Source: JABJAG01 sp965222215 (GTDB lineage Bacteria; Pseudomonadota; Alphaproteobacteria; UBA6615). From it: 64,000 nucleotides of DNA. Under the pieces are notes generated by a model. It ran no database searches, was not told where the DNA came from, and worked only from the letters and a program-made list of their open reading frames with translations. Both the position numbers and the translations under genes were made by a program. Location: contig OZ244931.1 of NCBI GenBank assembly GCA_965222215.1, positions 434,001 through 498,000 of the forward strand. Direction: 5' to 3'. Shown here in pieces: positions 24,814 to 33,044 of the stretch (its first letter is position 1; the number at the start of each line of letters is the position of its first letter).

Positions 24814-24942
24814 TCAGGCGGCCGTCAGCCAAACAACGGCCAGCGCGACAACGGCCAGCGCCATGGATATGAAAAGAATGTTGCGCACACCGAAGCCTTT
24901 TCGGGCCTGGCGGGCGTCGGTTTCCTGAACGTTCTTGGACAT
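24814..24942 (-). CDS. Small single-pass membrane protein (42 aa)
   Basis: The protein has a polar N-terminus (MSKNVQETDARQARKGF) and one C-terminal membrane helix (ILFISMALAVVALAVVWL). GAGGTCCTTA precedes the ATG at 24942; a longer frame to 25002 lacks support. A GGAAC-N16-CGTT promoter ends about 48 bases upstream, which suggests induction in the general stress response. The family is unknown. Confidence 0.7.
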   Translation of the reverse strand: MSKNVQETDARQARKGFGVRNILFISMALAVVALAVVWLTAA

Positions 24943-24989
24943 TAAGGACCTCTTTGGTGATGGGATAGAGGCGAAAAGTTCGAAGCCGG

Positions 24990-25014
24990 AACGCGCAAAC
25001 AAAGAATTTGTTCC
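24990..25014 (-). promoter_or_regulatory. ECF (EcfG-type) promoter for the 42-aa membrane protein
   Basis: On the minus strand GGAAC (25014-25010) is followed by exactly 16 bases and CGTT (24993-24990). This matches the alphaproteobacterial general-stress consensus GGAAC-N16/17-CGTT. Confidence 0.7.
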
Positions 25015-25034
25015 AAAAAAAGTGACGTTGGCGA

Positions 25035-25059
25035 GGAACTCGCGCGGTGTTCAGGCGTT
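25035..25059 (+). promoter_or_regulatory. ECF (EcfG-type) promoter ahead of the mscS remnant
   Basis: GGAAC (25035-25039), 16 bases, then CGTT (25056-25059). It faces right and is back to back with the promoter at 24990-25014. Confidence 0.68.
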
Positions 25060-25109
25060 ATGGCTTGGTAGTTCTTACGGCTAGGCCGACACAGGAGATC
25101 ACCCGTTAG

Positions 25110-25667
25110 AAACTGTTTTCGACGCTTGTGTGGATCGGCGGCATCCTGGTCGCTGCGACCATTGCCTTTCCCTCGCTCACGCCGGCGAAGATTGTGACGG
25201 CCGTCGGACTGGGGGTCATCGCCATCGGCTTGGCCTTCAAGGACATCTTCGAGAATTTCGTCGCCGGAATCCTGATCCTGTTCCGCGAACCGTTCAAGCT
25301 GAACGACTTTATCGAATGTGACGACTTCGAAGGGGTTGTCGAGGATGTCGATGCGGCCCGCGATGTTATTCGCAAGGCAGTCGAACAGGTCGATAGCGTT
25401 ATGCTGGACAAGCCGGTGCAGATATTCGCCCAGGCCTTTGGGGCCAGTAGCATCGACTTCGAGGTCACATGGTGGACCGGCTCGAAACCGCGGGAAATCC
25501 GGGAATCCCGGGACCAGGTGGTGGCGTCGGTCAAGCGGGCACTGGACGATGCCGGCATCGAAATTCCGTTCCCGTACCGCACGCTCATATTCAGCGAACC
25601 GTTGACGTTGACGAACCGCGACGGGGACTCGCGAGACAACGAGGGGCAGGAAGCCTCCGCAACGTAA
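25110..25667 (+). pseudogene. Truncated MscS-family mechanosensitive channel gene
   Basis: The reading frame begins inside the third membrane helix of an MscS protein (LVWIGGILVAATIAFPSL, then GLAFKDIFENFVAGILILF) with no ATG; the first possible start codon is a GTG at 25128. The part after GVVEDVD jumps directly to ARDVIRKAVEQVD. About 48 residues of the beta domain, including the IPN motif, are missing in frame, while the C-terminal domain (FGASSIDFEV to FPYRTLIF) is intact. A stress promoter and AGGAG lie upstream. It is probably non-functional. A full-length MscS of another subfamily is at 49555. Confidence 0.72.
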
Positions 25668-25681
25668 CAAGTGTCTTGAAA

Positions 25682-25718
25682 ACAAAAAAAAGGGCGGTGC
25701 CGGTTTGGCGCCGCCCTT
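25682..25718 (-). terminator. Rho-independent terminator for the DUF1328/entericidin operon
   Basis: Read on the minus strand, the hairpin arms AAGGGCGGCGCC and GGCACCGCCCTT (one mismatch) with loop AAACC are followed by a run of seven or eight T. It lies 27 bases after the DUF1328 stop. Confidence 0.85.
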
Positions 25719-25744
25719 CTCCGTTTGTTCTGCCGTTGAAGGTC

Positions 25745-25912
25745 TTAGCGTCTTCCGCGTGCGATATGAGCGATGGCACTGATCAGGAAGATGACCAGGA
25801 ACACCACAAACAGGATCTGCGCGATGCCGGCCGAGGTGGCGGCGATTCCGCCGAATCCGAATACGGCCGCGACGATCGCAAGCAGGAAGAAGAAAATCGC
25901 TAGTCCGAGCAT
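25745..25912 (-). CDS. DUF1328-family small membrane protein
   Basis: This 55-residue protein has two hydrophobic helices (LAIFFFLLAIVAAVFGF and ILFVVFLVIFLISAI) and a basic tail RGRR, the pattern of the DUF1328/YtjA family. The ATG at 25912 has AAAGGAGTCCC upstream. It lies 24 bases behind the entericidin-like gene on the same strand and shares its stress promoter. A strong terminator follows. The family is commonly stress- or envelope-linked, with no known biochemical role. Confidence 0.88.
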   Translation of the reverse strand: MLGLAIFFFLLAIVAAVFGFGGIAATSAGIAQILFVVFLVIFLISAIAHIARGRR

Positions 25913-25936
25913 GGTGGGACTCCTTTTCGGCGCTGT

Positions 25937-26083
25937 TTAGCGCGCCTGCTTCTGGATCGCTTCGCCCGTGTTCTCGACATCCTCACCGAAACCCTCGGCA
26001 GTGTTGCAGGCGCTGAGCGCCACGAGGCCGAGGCCGATCAGAGGCAGGGCGAGATATTTGCGAAGGCTGTAAAGGATCGACAT
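25937..26083 (-). CDS. Entericidin A/B-family small lipoprotein
   Basis: This 48-residue protein has a signal peptide with lipobox LSAC at about residue 26, followed by NTAEGFGEDVENTGEAI, the hallmark of the entericidin (EcnAB) family. GGAG precedes the ATG. A GGAAC-N16-CGTT promoter lies 54-78 bases upstream. In other bacteria these lipoproteins are induced in stationary phase or under osmotic stress. The DUF1328 gene follows in the same operon. Confidence 0.88.
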   Translation of the reverse strand: MSILYSLRKYLALPLIGLGLVALSACNTAEGFGEDVENTGEAIQKQAR

Positions 26084-26136
26084 GGTTTGCTCCATCGGTG
26101 GTTCGCTTCACCGCATGTTGGGTGAGTCGGATATAA

Positions 26137-26161
26137 AACGAGCAGCCTTACAACCTGTTCC
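26137..26161 (-). promoter_or_regulatory. ECF (EcfG-type) promoter for the entericidin-DUF1328 operon
   Basis: On the minus strand GGAAC (26161-26157), 16 bases, then CGTT (26140-26137). The match is exact. Confidence 0.75.
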
Positions 26162-26181
26162 AAAAGAATTTCAGCCGCTCT

Positions 26182-26207
26182 GGAACAATCCCGAATACAC
26201 GAACGCT
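26182..26207 (+). promoter_or_regulatory. Possible ECF promoter facing the sigma-factor gene
   Basis: GGAAC (26182-26186), 17 bases, then CGCT (26204-26207), one mismatch from CGTT. It faces the sigma gene at 26378 and is back to back with the entericidin promoter. This is a weaker candidate than the others. Confidence 0.4.
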
Positions 26208-26377
26208 TCGCGCGGTGACGTGCCGGTCCCGCCGGCGCGCGGCGTTCGCGTGCGTCATAGGTTAAACAGATTCACTCCGTGCGTTTTACATAGGTAAATA
26301 GCTGTTCGCGTGCCGTTCCCCCATTTTTGTTCCTCACAAACGAAAATCTGGGTGGGGGAAGGATCGGGCACGAGGCG

Positions 26378-26885
26378 ATGCACGAGAGTGTCGGGCAAAT
26401 TGAAATGCATCTGCCGGCGCTGCGTCGGTTTGCGCTCGCGCTTTCGCGCGATGCGGATCTCGCGGACGATTTGGTGCAGAACTGCGTCGCACGGGCGATA
26501 GAGCGGATCGACCAGTTCGAACCGGGGACCAATCTGCGCGCCTGGTTGTTCACGATTCTTCGTAATCTTCATCTGGACGACCGTCGCCGCGTGTCGCGCG
26601 GCCCGCGCTTCCAGGACGTCGACGATTCCACGGACATCATGCTGACGACCCCCCCCGCCGCAGGAATGGGCTGTGCAGTTGCGGGAATTCGCGCAGTGTT
26701 TCGCGTCGATGCCCCAATCCGATCAGGACGTGATCGTCATGATCGCCGTCGACGGCATGAGCTATGCCGATGTTGCCGACATTCTGGAGGTCCCGGTCGG
26801 GACCGTGAAATCCCGGCTTTCGCGCGCGCGGGCGCGCCTGCGGGGATCGTACTCCAGCCAACAAGGAAGACCGGAACAACCATAG
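26378..26885 (+). pseudogene. ECF-family RNA polymerase sigma factor, frameshifted
   Basis: Region 2 is read in one frame from the ATG at 26378: LVQNCVARAIERI and NLRAWLFTILRN. Region 4 is read in the next frame to a stop at 26885: GMSYADVADILEVPVGTVKSRLSRAR. The frames join at a run of eight C at 26649-26656; seven C would give one continuous sigma factor of about 168 residues. This may be a homopolymer sequencing error, a recent mutation or a phase-variable tract. The anti-sigma gene follows after 29 bases. Confidence 0.8.
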
Positions 26886-26914
26886 TGTTGTATGCGTTTA
26901 GGGAGCAGATTTAG

Positions 26915-27172
26915 ATGTTGGATGCTTCTACGGCTGTGACGAAAAACCGCGATAACCCTTTTACCGAGGACGACCTCCACGACTATGTGGATGGGCGGAT
27001 GGAGCCTGCGCGCGCGAAAGAGTTTAAGACGTTCCTTGAGGCGAACCCTGATATTTCGGCTGTAGTAGATGACTACAGGCGGCAGAACGGGATGCTCCGC
27101 GCCTTGTTCGGGCGTGGCGACGAGGATGCTCGACAGCGGACGAACGGCTCCGATCGATCCGGTAAAGACTAA
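26915..27172 (+). CDS. Anti-sigma factor (small, soluble)
   Basis: This 85-residue protein has the N-terminal anti-sigma pattern FTEDDLHDYVDGRMEPARAK, then a helix ending in NGMLRALF. There is no membrane helix and no His-Cys zinc motif, and it is unlike NepR. Its position directly after the ECF gene identifies the partner. It would hold the sigma factor inactive until a signal releases it. The start ATG at 26915 has GGGAGCAG upstream. Confidence 0.78.
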   Translation: MLDASTAVTKNRDNPFTEDDLHDYVDGRMEPARAKEFKTFLEANPDISAVVDDYRRQNGMLRALFGRGDEDARQRTNGSDRSGKD

Positions 27173-27259
27173 AATCACCGGGGTCTCGCCGGTGTTCACT
27201 TACTCCTAGATATTAACTTGGATTGAGCACATGCTCCCCGCCGAGGTTGCGGGGGCGTT

Positions 27260-28060
27260 ATGGCGTACAGGGACAGGACAGGATTTTTTCGTCGGACGGG
27301 GTCCGCGGAAACCGAATCCGCCGCCATTCTGGAACGCAAGTTCGAGCGTCTGATCGACTTGACCGATGACGAGCGTGAAGTCCTGCGCGATCTCCGCCGC
27401 GCGACAACGGTGGTTGATGCGCGCAAGACCTTCATACGGGAAGGCGACAGGATTTCTGAGACGATCCTCGTTCTCGACGGATGGGTCGCACGCACGAAAA
27501 CCCTTGGTGACGGCCGCCGCCAGATCATCTCTTTTGTGCTGCCGGGCGACTTTATCGACCTGTACGCGGCCTTGTTTGCAACATCGGATGAGTCGTTTCT
27601 CGCGGTCACGGAGGTGACCTATGCGTTGATCGTTCCAAACCGTCTGATCGAGCTGTTTCGCGAGCAGCCGCGCCTGGCCTCACTGCTTTGCTGGTCGGCA
27701 GGCGAGTCGGACGCGATCCTGGCGGAGCATATCGTACGGATTGGCCGGCGCTCCGCATTCGAGCGCGTCGGGCACCTGCTGCTCGAATTGTTCATCCGGC
27801 TGGACCATGTCGGTCTGGCCGACGATACGGGCTTCGATCTGCCGCTTACGCAGGAGATGATTGCCGATGCGCTGGGGCTGAGCCTCGTCCACGTCAATCG
27901 CACCATGCGCCGGTTGCGTGGGGAAGGCCTCGTGGAGATGCGCGACGACTTTCTCCATATTGTCAGCCTGCCGGCCTTGTCAAAGGCCGCACGTTTCGAC
28001 CGGTCGTACCTGGAGCACCGAAACCTGCCGGAGCCGCTTCTTGCGAAGTTGCTTGGCTGA
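27260..28060 (+). CDS. Crp/Fnr-family transcriptional regulator
   Basis: This 266-residue protein has a cyclic-nucleotide-binding-type beta-roll over about residues 45-150 and a Crp-type winged helix over 180-255 (LTQEMIADALGLSLVHVNRTMRRL). There is no N-terminal Cys cluster, so it is not an oxygen-sensing Fnr. It lies between the sigma/anti-sigma pair and sodB. It is of a type common in Alphaproteobacteria in redox and stress control. Its targets are not evident here. Confidence 0.88.
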   Translation: MAYRDRTGFFRRTGSAETESAAILERKFERLIDLTDDEREVLRDLRRATTVVDARKTFIREGDRISETILVLDGWVARTKTLGDGRRQIISFVLPGDFIDLYAALFATSDESFLAVTEVTYALIVPNRLIELFREQPRLASLLCWSAGESDAILAEHIVRIGRRSAFERVGHLLLELFIRLDHVGLADDTGFDLPLTQEMIADALGLSLVHVNRTMRRLRGEGLVEMRDDFLHIVSLPALSKAARFDRSYLEHRNLPEPLLAKLLG

Positions 28061-28062
28061 CT

Positions 28063-28087
28063 GGAACCTTTCCTGTCCGGGCACGTT
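28063..28087 (+). promoter_or_regulatory. ECF (EcfG-type) promoter for sodB
   Basis: GGAAC (28063-28067), 16 bases, then CGTT (28084-28087), 41 bases before the sodB ATG. Confidence 0.78.
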
Positions 28088-28128
28088 GCGATTGAGACAA
28101 CGAATTATTAAAGACAGGAGCGTTCCCC

Positions 28129-28722
28129 ATGAGTTTCCAACTTCCCGATCTGCCGTACGAACTTGATGCGCTGCAGCCGCATATCTCAAAGCAGACGCTG
28201 GAGTTCCACTATGGCAAGCACCATGCCGGGTACGTCTCCAAGCTGAACGATCTCGTCGCGGACACCGAGCATGCGGATGCGGAGCTGCTGGATATTGTGA
28301 AAGACCTCTCGGACGATCCCGGCGGGTCGGCGCTCTACAACAACGCCGCGCAGACCTGGAACCATACATTTTTCTGGGACGGGATGCGGCCTGGCGGCGG
28401 CGGTGAACCGACCGGTGCGATGCTGGATCGCATCAAGGACGGGTTCGGCTCGTACGAGGCTTTCCGCGAAAAATTCAAGGACGCGGCGACCGGCCAGTTC
28501 GGCAGCGGCTGGGCGTGGCTCATCGAGGAAAACGGCGCGCTCGACGTGATCTCCACCGGCAACGCGGTCGTACCTGTGGACGGCGCGCGCAAGCTGTTGC
28601 TGACCTGCGACGTGTGGGAACACGCCTATTATCTCGACTACCAGAACGCGCGCGGCGACTTCGTCGACAACTTCCTGGACCATTTGATCAACTGGGAATT
28701 CGTAGAATCTAATCTCGGGTAA
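28129..28722 (+). CDS. sodB: Superoxide dismutase, Fe/Mn type
   Basis: This 197-residue enzyme disproportionates superoxide in the cytoplasm. Metal ligands are His27 in FHYGKHHAGYV, His in WNHTFFWD, and Asp and His in DVWEHAYYLDYQ. The sequence features around the ligands favour the Fe form, but cambialism cannot be excluded. ACAGGAGCG precedes the ATG, and a stress-type ECF promoter lies 41 bases upstream. The setting beside a sigma/anti-sigma pair and small stress genes supports a stress role. Confidence 0.94.
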   Translation: MSFQLPDLPYELDALQPHISKQTLEFHYGKHHAGYVSKLNDLVADTEHADAELLDIVKDLSDDPGGSALYNNAAQTWNHTFFWDGMRPGGGGEPTGAMLDRIKDGFGSYEAFREKFKDAATGQFGSGWAWLIEENGALDVISTGNAVVPVDGARKLLLTCDVWEHAYYLDYQNARGDFVDNFLDHLINWEFVESNLG

Positions 28723-28794
28723 CGCTGTCGCGGGTATTGATCGGCTCGATCGTCGAGGATATCGGTACGTGACGACTACAAGATCGGGCCGACC

Positions 28795-29289
28795 ATGAGC
28801 GGATTTCTGGACTCCTATATCCTCGATCTTTGGGAGATCGGGCTGCGTTTTGTGCTTGCCGCCGGCCTGGGTTTCCTGGTTGGGCTGGATCGCTCGATCA
28901 AGGACAAGCCGTTGGGATTCCGGCCCTACATGCTCGTATCACTGGGAGCGTGTCTTTTCTCGATGGCCATCCTTGACCTCGGCTCTACCACCGTTGACTC
29001 GCGCGGCCTGGACCCGGTGAACGTCGGACGCGTCATGCAGGGCATTATCGGCGGTATCGGGTTCCTCGGCGCGGGCGCGATTATCAAATCGGGTTCCGAC
29101 GGCGATGTGCGCGGCAGTGCCACAGGGGCGGGAATCTGGGTCGTCGGTGGAATCGGGATGGCGGTCGGTTTCGGTCTTTATGTCTATGCCGTCATCGCGA
29201 CGCTGATTTCGGTTCTGATATTCGTGATGTTCGGCGCGTTTCGTGAAGAAGTCGACGACCAGACCGAAGATTTCAACGGCAAAAAATAG
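28795..29289 (+). CDS. MgtC/SapB-family membrane protein
   Basis: This 164-residue protein has four or five hydrophobic segments. The N-terminal MgtC core reads GLGFLVGLDRSIKDKPLGFRP, then MQGIIGGIGFLGAGAI. The C-terminal ACT-like domain of true MgtC is absent, as in the short SapB type. The family is linked to growth at low magnesium and to ATP-synthase control, but short members are uncharacterised. It is 19 bases before the SLC13-type gene, so the two may form one unit. Confidence 0.88.
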   Translation: MSGFLDSYILDLWEIGLRFVLAAGLGFLVGLDRSIKDKPLGFRPYMLVSLGACLFSMAILDLGSTTVDSRGLDPVNVGRVMQGIIGGIGFLGAGAIIKSGSDGDVRGSATGAGIWVVGGIGMAVGFGLYVYAVIATLISVLIFVMFGAFREEVDDQTEDFNGKK

Positions 29290-29307
29290 CGACCGGATTT
29301 TCGTTCC

Positions 29308-31080
29308 ATGGAACTCGACCAGATTGCCGTCGTCGCGACGCTGCTTGCGGCGCTCGGTATGTTCGCCTGGGGCTACTGGCGCTATGACCTGGTGGCGCTG
29401 ATCGCGTTGCTGGTGCTGGTGATCGTGGGCGTGATCCCGGGCGACCAGGCGTTCGACGGGTTCGGGCACCCTGCCATCATCACCGTCGCGGCGATGCTGA
29501 TCATCAGTGCGGCGCTGGAGAAAACAGGGATCGTCGACATCATTGCCGCGCGGATTCTGCGGGACTCACCCGGCGTGATCCTGGCGATGGTGCTGCAGAC
29601 GGGCGCCGTGACGATCATGTCGGCGTTCATGAACAATATCGGCGCGCTGGCGCTGATGCTGCCCGTGGCGCTCCAGGTTGCGCGTCGGACCGGGGTGCAC
29701 CCGGCGAATTTCCTGATGCCGCTGGCGTTCGGCTCCATTCTCGGCGGATTGCTGACGATGATCGGCACGCCACCCAATATCATTATTGCGTCCTTCCGCC
29801 AGGAAGCGCTGGGTGAGTCGTTCGGGATATTCGATTTCACGCCGGTCGGTCTTGCGGTCGCAATCGTCGGGATCGCCGTCATCGTTTTGCTGGCGCGCCA
29901 TCTCATCCCGATCCGCGACGACAATGGCGGCGCCGACGTCTACGACCGGCTTGAGCCTTACCTGACCGAAATCTTCGTTCCCGAGGACAGCGATTTTTCC
30001 GGCGAGAGGCTGCGCGCGCTGCGCGAGGCGGGCGATGACGACGTGGCAATCGTCGCCATGATCCGCGACGGCGAACGCACCCTGTCGCCGCACGGCAACG
30101 TGGGCTTACGGCCGGACGATACCTATATCGTCGAATCCGATCCCGACTCGCTGCGCACGTTCCTCGACCGGACCGGCGCGCAGATCACCGCCGAGCGGCA
30201 TTTCGGAAACGACCTCTTCGCATCGGAAGACATCATCACGGCCGAAGTCGTGATCCTGCCGGGCTCCCGTCTGGAGCGCCGCACGGCGGCCGGCATTCGG
30301 CTGCGCTCGGCCTTCGGCATTAATCTCCTCGGGGTGGCGCGGCAGGGCAGCCAGATACGTTCGCGTCTGGGCCACGCGCGCCTTCGGGTCGGCGACGTGT
30401 TGCTGGTTCAGGGGGATGTCGAAACTATCCGGGAGACCTGTGGGGCGCTCGAATGCCTGCCACTGGAGCAGCGCGGCGTCGAAATCCGGCGGCACTTCTC
30501 GCCGATCCCGATCGTTGTGTTTGCCGGTGCGCTCCTCGCCAGCGCGTTCGGCCTCTTCCCCATCCAGATCACCTTGTCGCTTGCGGCTGTTGTCATTGTT
30601 CTCGGCAACTTCATTTCGTTGCGAGAGATGTACGATTCCATCGACTGGCCCGTGATCGTGCTGCTCGGGGCCCTGGTGCCGGTGGGTGCGTCGCTCGACG
30701 AGACCGGCGTGACGGCCCTGCTGGGGAATGAGATCGTCAATCTCGTCGGCGCGTCGCCCGCGATATTCGTCGTCCCCATGCTGATGATTATCGCGATCGC
30801 GCTGTCGAACGTGGTCAACAACGCGGCGACCGCCATCCTCATGGCGCCGCTCGCCATCAGCGTGGCGAACGGTCTTGGCGTGAATCCCGATCCGTTCCTC
30901 ATGGCTGTCGCGGTGGGCAGTTCCTGCGCCTTCATGACGCCGATCGGGCATCAGTCGAACCTGCTGGTCATGGGACCGGGCGGCTACGAGTTCCGCGACT
31001 ACTGGCGACTGGGCCTGCCGGTCTCCATTGCCGCGGTCGTCATCGGCAGCCCGGCCATTCTTCTGGTATTCTCACTCTGA
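29308..31080 (+). CDS. SLC13/CitT-type transporter with two RCK_C (TrkA_C) domains
   Basis: This 590-residue membrane protein has an N-terminal set of transmembrane helices, then two TrkA_C regulatory domains at about residues 205-295 and 300-385. A second set of helices follows, ending with SNVVNNAATAILMAP and GSSCAFMTPIGHQSN, the paired anion-transporter motifs. The family moves sodium-coupled dicarboxylates or sulfate. The RCK domains suggest nucleotide or ligand gating. The downstream AI-2E gene starts 26 bases later. Confidence 0.9.
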   Translation: MELDQIAVVATLLAALGMFAWGYWRYDLVALIALLVLVIVGVIPGDQAFDGFGHPAIITVAAMLIISAALEKTGIVDIIAARILRDSPGVILAMVLQTGAVTIMSAFMNNIGALALMLPVALQVARRTGVHPANFLMPLAFGSILGGLLTMIGTPPNIIIASFRQEALGESFGIFDFTPVGLAVAIVGIAVIVLLARHLIPIRDDNGGADVYDRLEPYLTEIFVPEDSDFSGERLRALREAGDDDVAIVAMIRDGERTLSPHGNVGLRPDDTYIVESDPDSLRTFLDRTGAQITAERHFGNDLFASEDIITAEVVILPGSRLERRTAAGIRLRSAFGINLLGVARQGSQIRSRLGHARLRVGDVLLVQGDVETIRETCGALECLPLEQRGVEIRRHFSPIPIVVFAGALLASAFGLFPIQITLSLAAVVIVLGNFISLREMYDSIDWPVIVLLGALVPVGASLDETGVTALLGNEIVNLVGASPAIFVVPMLMIIAIALSNVVNNAATAILMAPLAISVANGLGVNPDPFLMAVAVGSSCAFMTPIGHQSNLLVMGPGGYEFRDYWRLGLPVSIAAVVIGSPAILLVFSL

Positions 31081-31105
31081 TTTCTTCTCCCGGAGATTTG
31101 GCTGC

Positions 31106-32200
31106 GTGAGCAAGCAGGACGACGTTCACCGAAACTACAGAACCGCGTTCGTGCTGGTGATGACCCTGGTTGTCGTCCTCGCGTTTGCGACACTGATCCG
31201 GAATTTCCTGCTGGCGGTGCTTGTGGCCATGGTCTTCAGTGCCTTGCTGCACCCGTTCTACCGGCGTGTGCGCGCGTGGACCCGGACCCGGCCCATGGTC
31301 GCATCCGGCCTCGTGATGGTGATTCTCGTCGTGGCGGTCGGTATCCCGCTGCTGGCGCTCGGCGGCCTCGTGGCGGCGGAGGCGCTCGCGATCAGCAAGG
31401 CTGTGTCCCCATGGCTCCAGCAGCAGTTCCGCGGCGACGGCGCACTGGCCTTCCAGATTCCGGACTGGGTTCCGTTCGCCGCCGAAATGGATCCGTACAA
31501 GACGCAAATTCTGGCGCGACTCGGTGAGGCCGCCGGCGGGGCGGGCCAGTTCATGTTCGAGAGCATCCGAAATATTTCGCGCGGGACGTTCGCGGTACTG
31601 CTGAACCTGTTCGTGTTTCTCTACGCGATGTTCTTTTTCCTGATGCGCGGGCCCGAGCTTCTCGACTCCGTACTGCGCTACCTGCCGCTCGACGAACCGG
31701 ACCGCGAGGCGCTGATCGAACGCGGCCTCACGGTCACCAAGGCGACCCTTAAAAGTATTCTCGTGATCGGTATTCTCCAGGGTGTGTTGATTGCCCTGGC
31801 GTTTCTGGCGCTGGGCCTCGACGGTCCGGCATTCTGGGGAACGGTAGTTCTCATCCTGTCGGCAATCCCCGGCCTCGGGTCGGCCATCGTCTGGGTGCCG
31901 GCCGCGGTGTATCTGTTTGCGATCGACCAGGTCTGGTCGGCCGTGGCAATGATCGTCTGGGGCGCGATGGTTGTCGGTCTCGTGGACAACATCCTCCGCC
32001 CGCGCATGGTTGGCGAGGAAGCGCGGATCCCGGATCTCCTGATCCTGCTGTCGATCCTCGGCGGTATTGCCGCCTTCGGCGTCGTCGGGATCGTGATGGG
32101 ACCGATCCTGGCGGCTGTCTTTCTGACCGTGCTCGAAATCTACCGCACGGTGTTTGCCGAACACCTGCCCGCGCGCCGCTCGGCGACGGATCACGAGTAG
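31106..32200 (+). CDS. AI-2E family transporter (PerM-like)
   Basis: This 364-residue protein has seven or eight hydrophobic helices and the family segment LSAIPGLGSAIVWVPAAVYL followed by DNILRPRMVG. The GTG at 31106 has GGAG about 11 bases upstream; an earlier open start at 31028 lies inside the previous gene. Members export small molecules or act as cation antiporters. Its end overlaps the convergent TauE gene by 10 bases. Confidence 0.87.
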   Translation: MSKQDDVHRNYRTAFVLVMTLVVVLAFATLIRNFLLAVLVAMVFSALLHPFYRRVRAWTRTRPMVASGLVMVILVVAVGIPLLALGGLVAAEALAISKAVSPWLQQQFRGDGALAFQIPDWVPFAAEMDPYKTQILARLGEAAGGAGQFMFESIRNISRGTFAVLLNLFVFLYAMFFFLMRGPELLDSVLRYLPLDEPDREALIERGLTVTKATLKSILVIGILQGVLIALAFLALGLDGPAFWGTVVLILSAIPGLGSAIVWVPAAVYLFAIDQVWSAVAMIVWGAMVVGLVDNILRPRMVGEEARIPDLLILLSILGGIAAFGVVGIVMGPILAAVFLTVLEIYRTVFAEHLPARRSATDHE

Positions 32201-32955
32201 AGGCCGAAGCCCGCGGCGAGAAGATTAAGCGCGAGGACCGTCAGGATAATCCTGAGCGCCTTGCGGAACATCTCTTCGGGCAACCGTGACAGGAACCGTG
32301 ACCCGACCACAGTGCCGAGAACGCCCGACGCGATGATCATGGCGAGCAACGGCAGCCAGGGGGCAAAGGCAAACCCCAGGATTCCGAAGACCAGGACCTT
32401 GATCGTGTGCTGGAACAGCATGCACAGCGCGTGGGTGCCGACAAAAATCATCCGGTCGGCGAAATAGTTTCCGAGAGAGGTGGCCACGAATGGCCCGGTC
32501 GCGCCGATGAACATGGTCAGGAATGTCGATACGGTTCCGACGACGGTCGCGATGACTGTCCGGGCGCGTTCGCCGGACGTGAACCGGAACTGCATTTTCC
32601 CCCAGACGGTGTAGAGAACGAACCCGCCCAGGACGATCCGCAGCACGTCCTCCGGCAATGCGACGACGACCTGCCCGCCGAGACCGGCACCGACGATGCT
32701 GCCGAGGATGAACGGGACCGCGACCGGCCAGGCGATATGCCTACGCTGGATTATCGCGCGGCTGGCGTTGTTGCCGATCTGCACCGCGCCGTGGATCGGA
32801 ATCACCGCCGCCGGCGGGATGATCGAGGCGAGGACCGCCAGGTAGGCCACCCCGCCACCAATGCTCATCACCGCCGAAACGCCCGACGTGAACGCGCTGA
32901 CGACGATCAGCAGGATGCCTTCGAGAAGGCTGATATCGGGGGGCAGGAATGTCAT
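32191..32955 (-). CDS. TauE/SafE-family sulfite/anion exporter
   Basis: This 254-residue protein has about eight membrane segments in two repeats. The N-terminal repeat begins SAVMSIGGGVAYLAVL and the C-terminal repeat includes FIGATGPFVATSLGNYF, the G-x-G-P feature of the family. It is thought to export sulfite, sulfoacetate or similar anions. It is convergent with the AI-2E gene and lies 89 bases from the kinase gene. Confidence 0.9.
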   Translation of the reverse strand: MTFLPPDISLLEGILLIVVSAFTSGVSAVMSIGGGVAYLAVLASIIPPAAVIPIHGAVQIGNNASRAIIQRRHIAWPVAVPFILGSIVGAGLGGQVVVALPEDVLRIVLGGFVLYTVWGKMQFRFTSGERARTVIATVVGTVSTFLTMFIGATGPFVATSLGNYFADRMIFVGTHALCMLFQHTIKVLVFGILGFAFAPWLPLLAMIIASGVLGTVVGSRFLSRLPEEMFRKALRIILTVLALNLLAAGFGLYS

Positions 32956-33044
32956 GGGCGCGGCCTGATGTGCGCGCCCTCGTAGCTTCTGGGATGTCCA
33001 AAGGCAAGCCGCACCACCCGGCGCGACGCTGGGGAACCGGCGCG

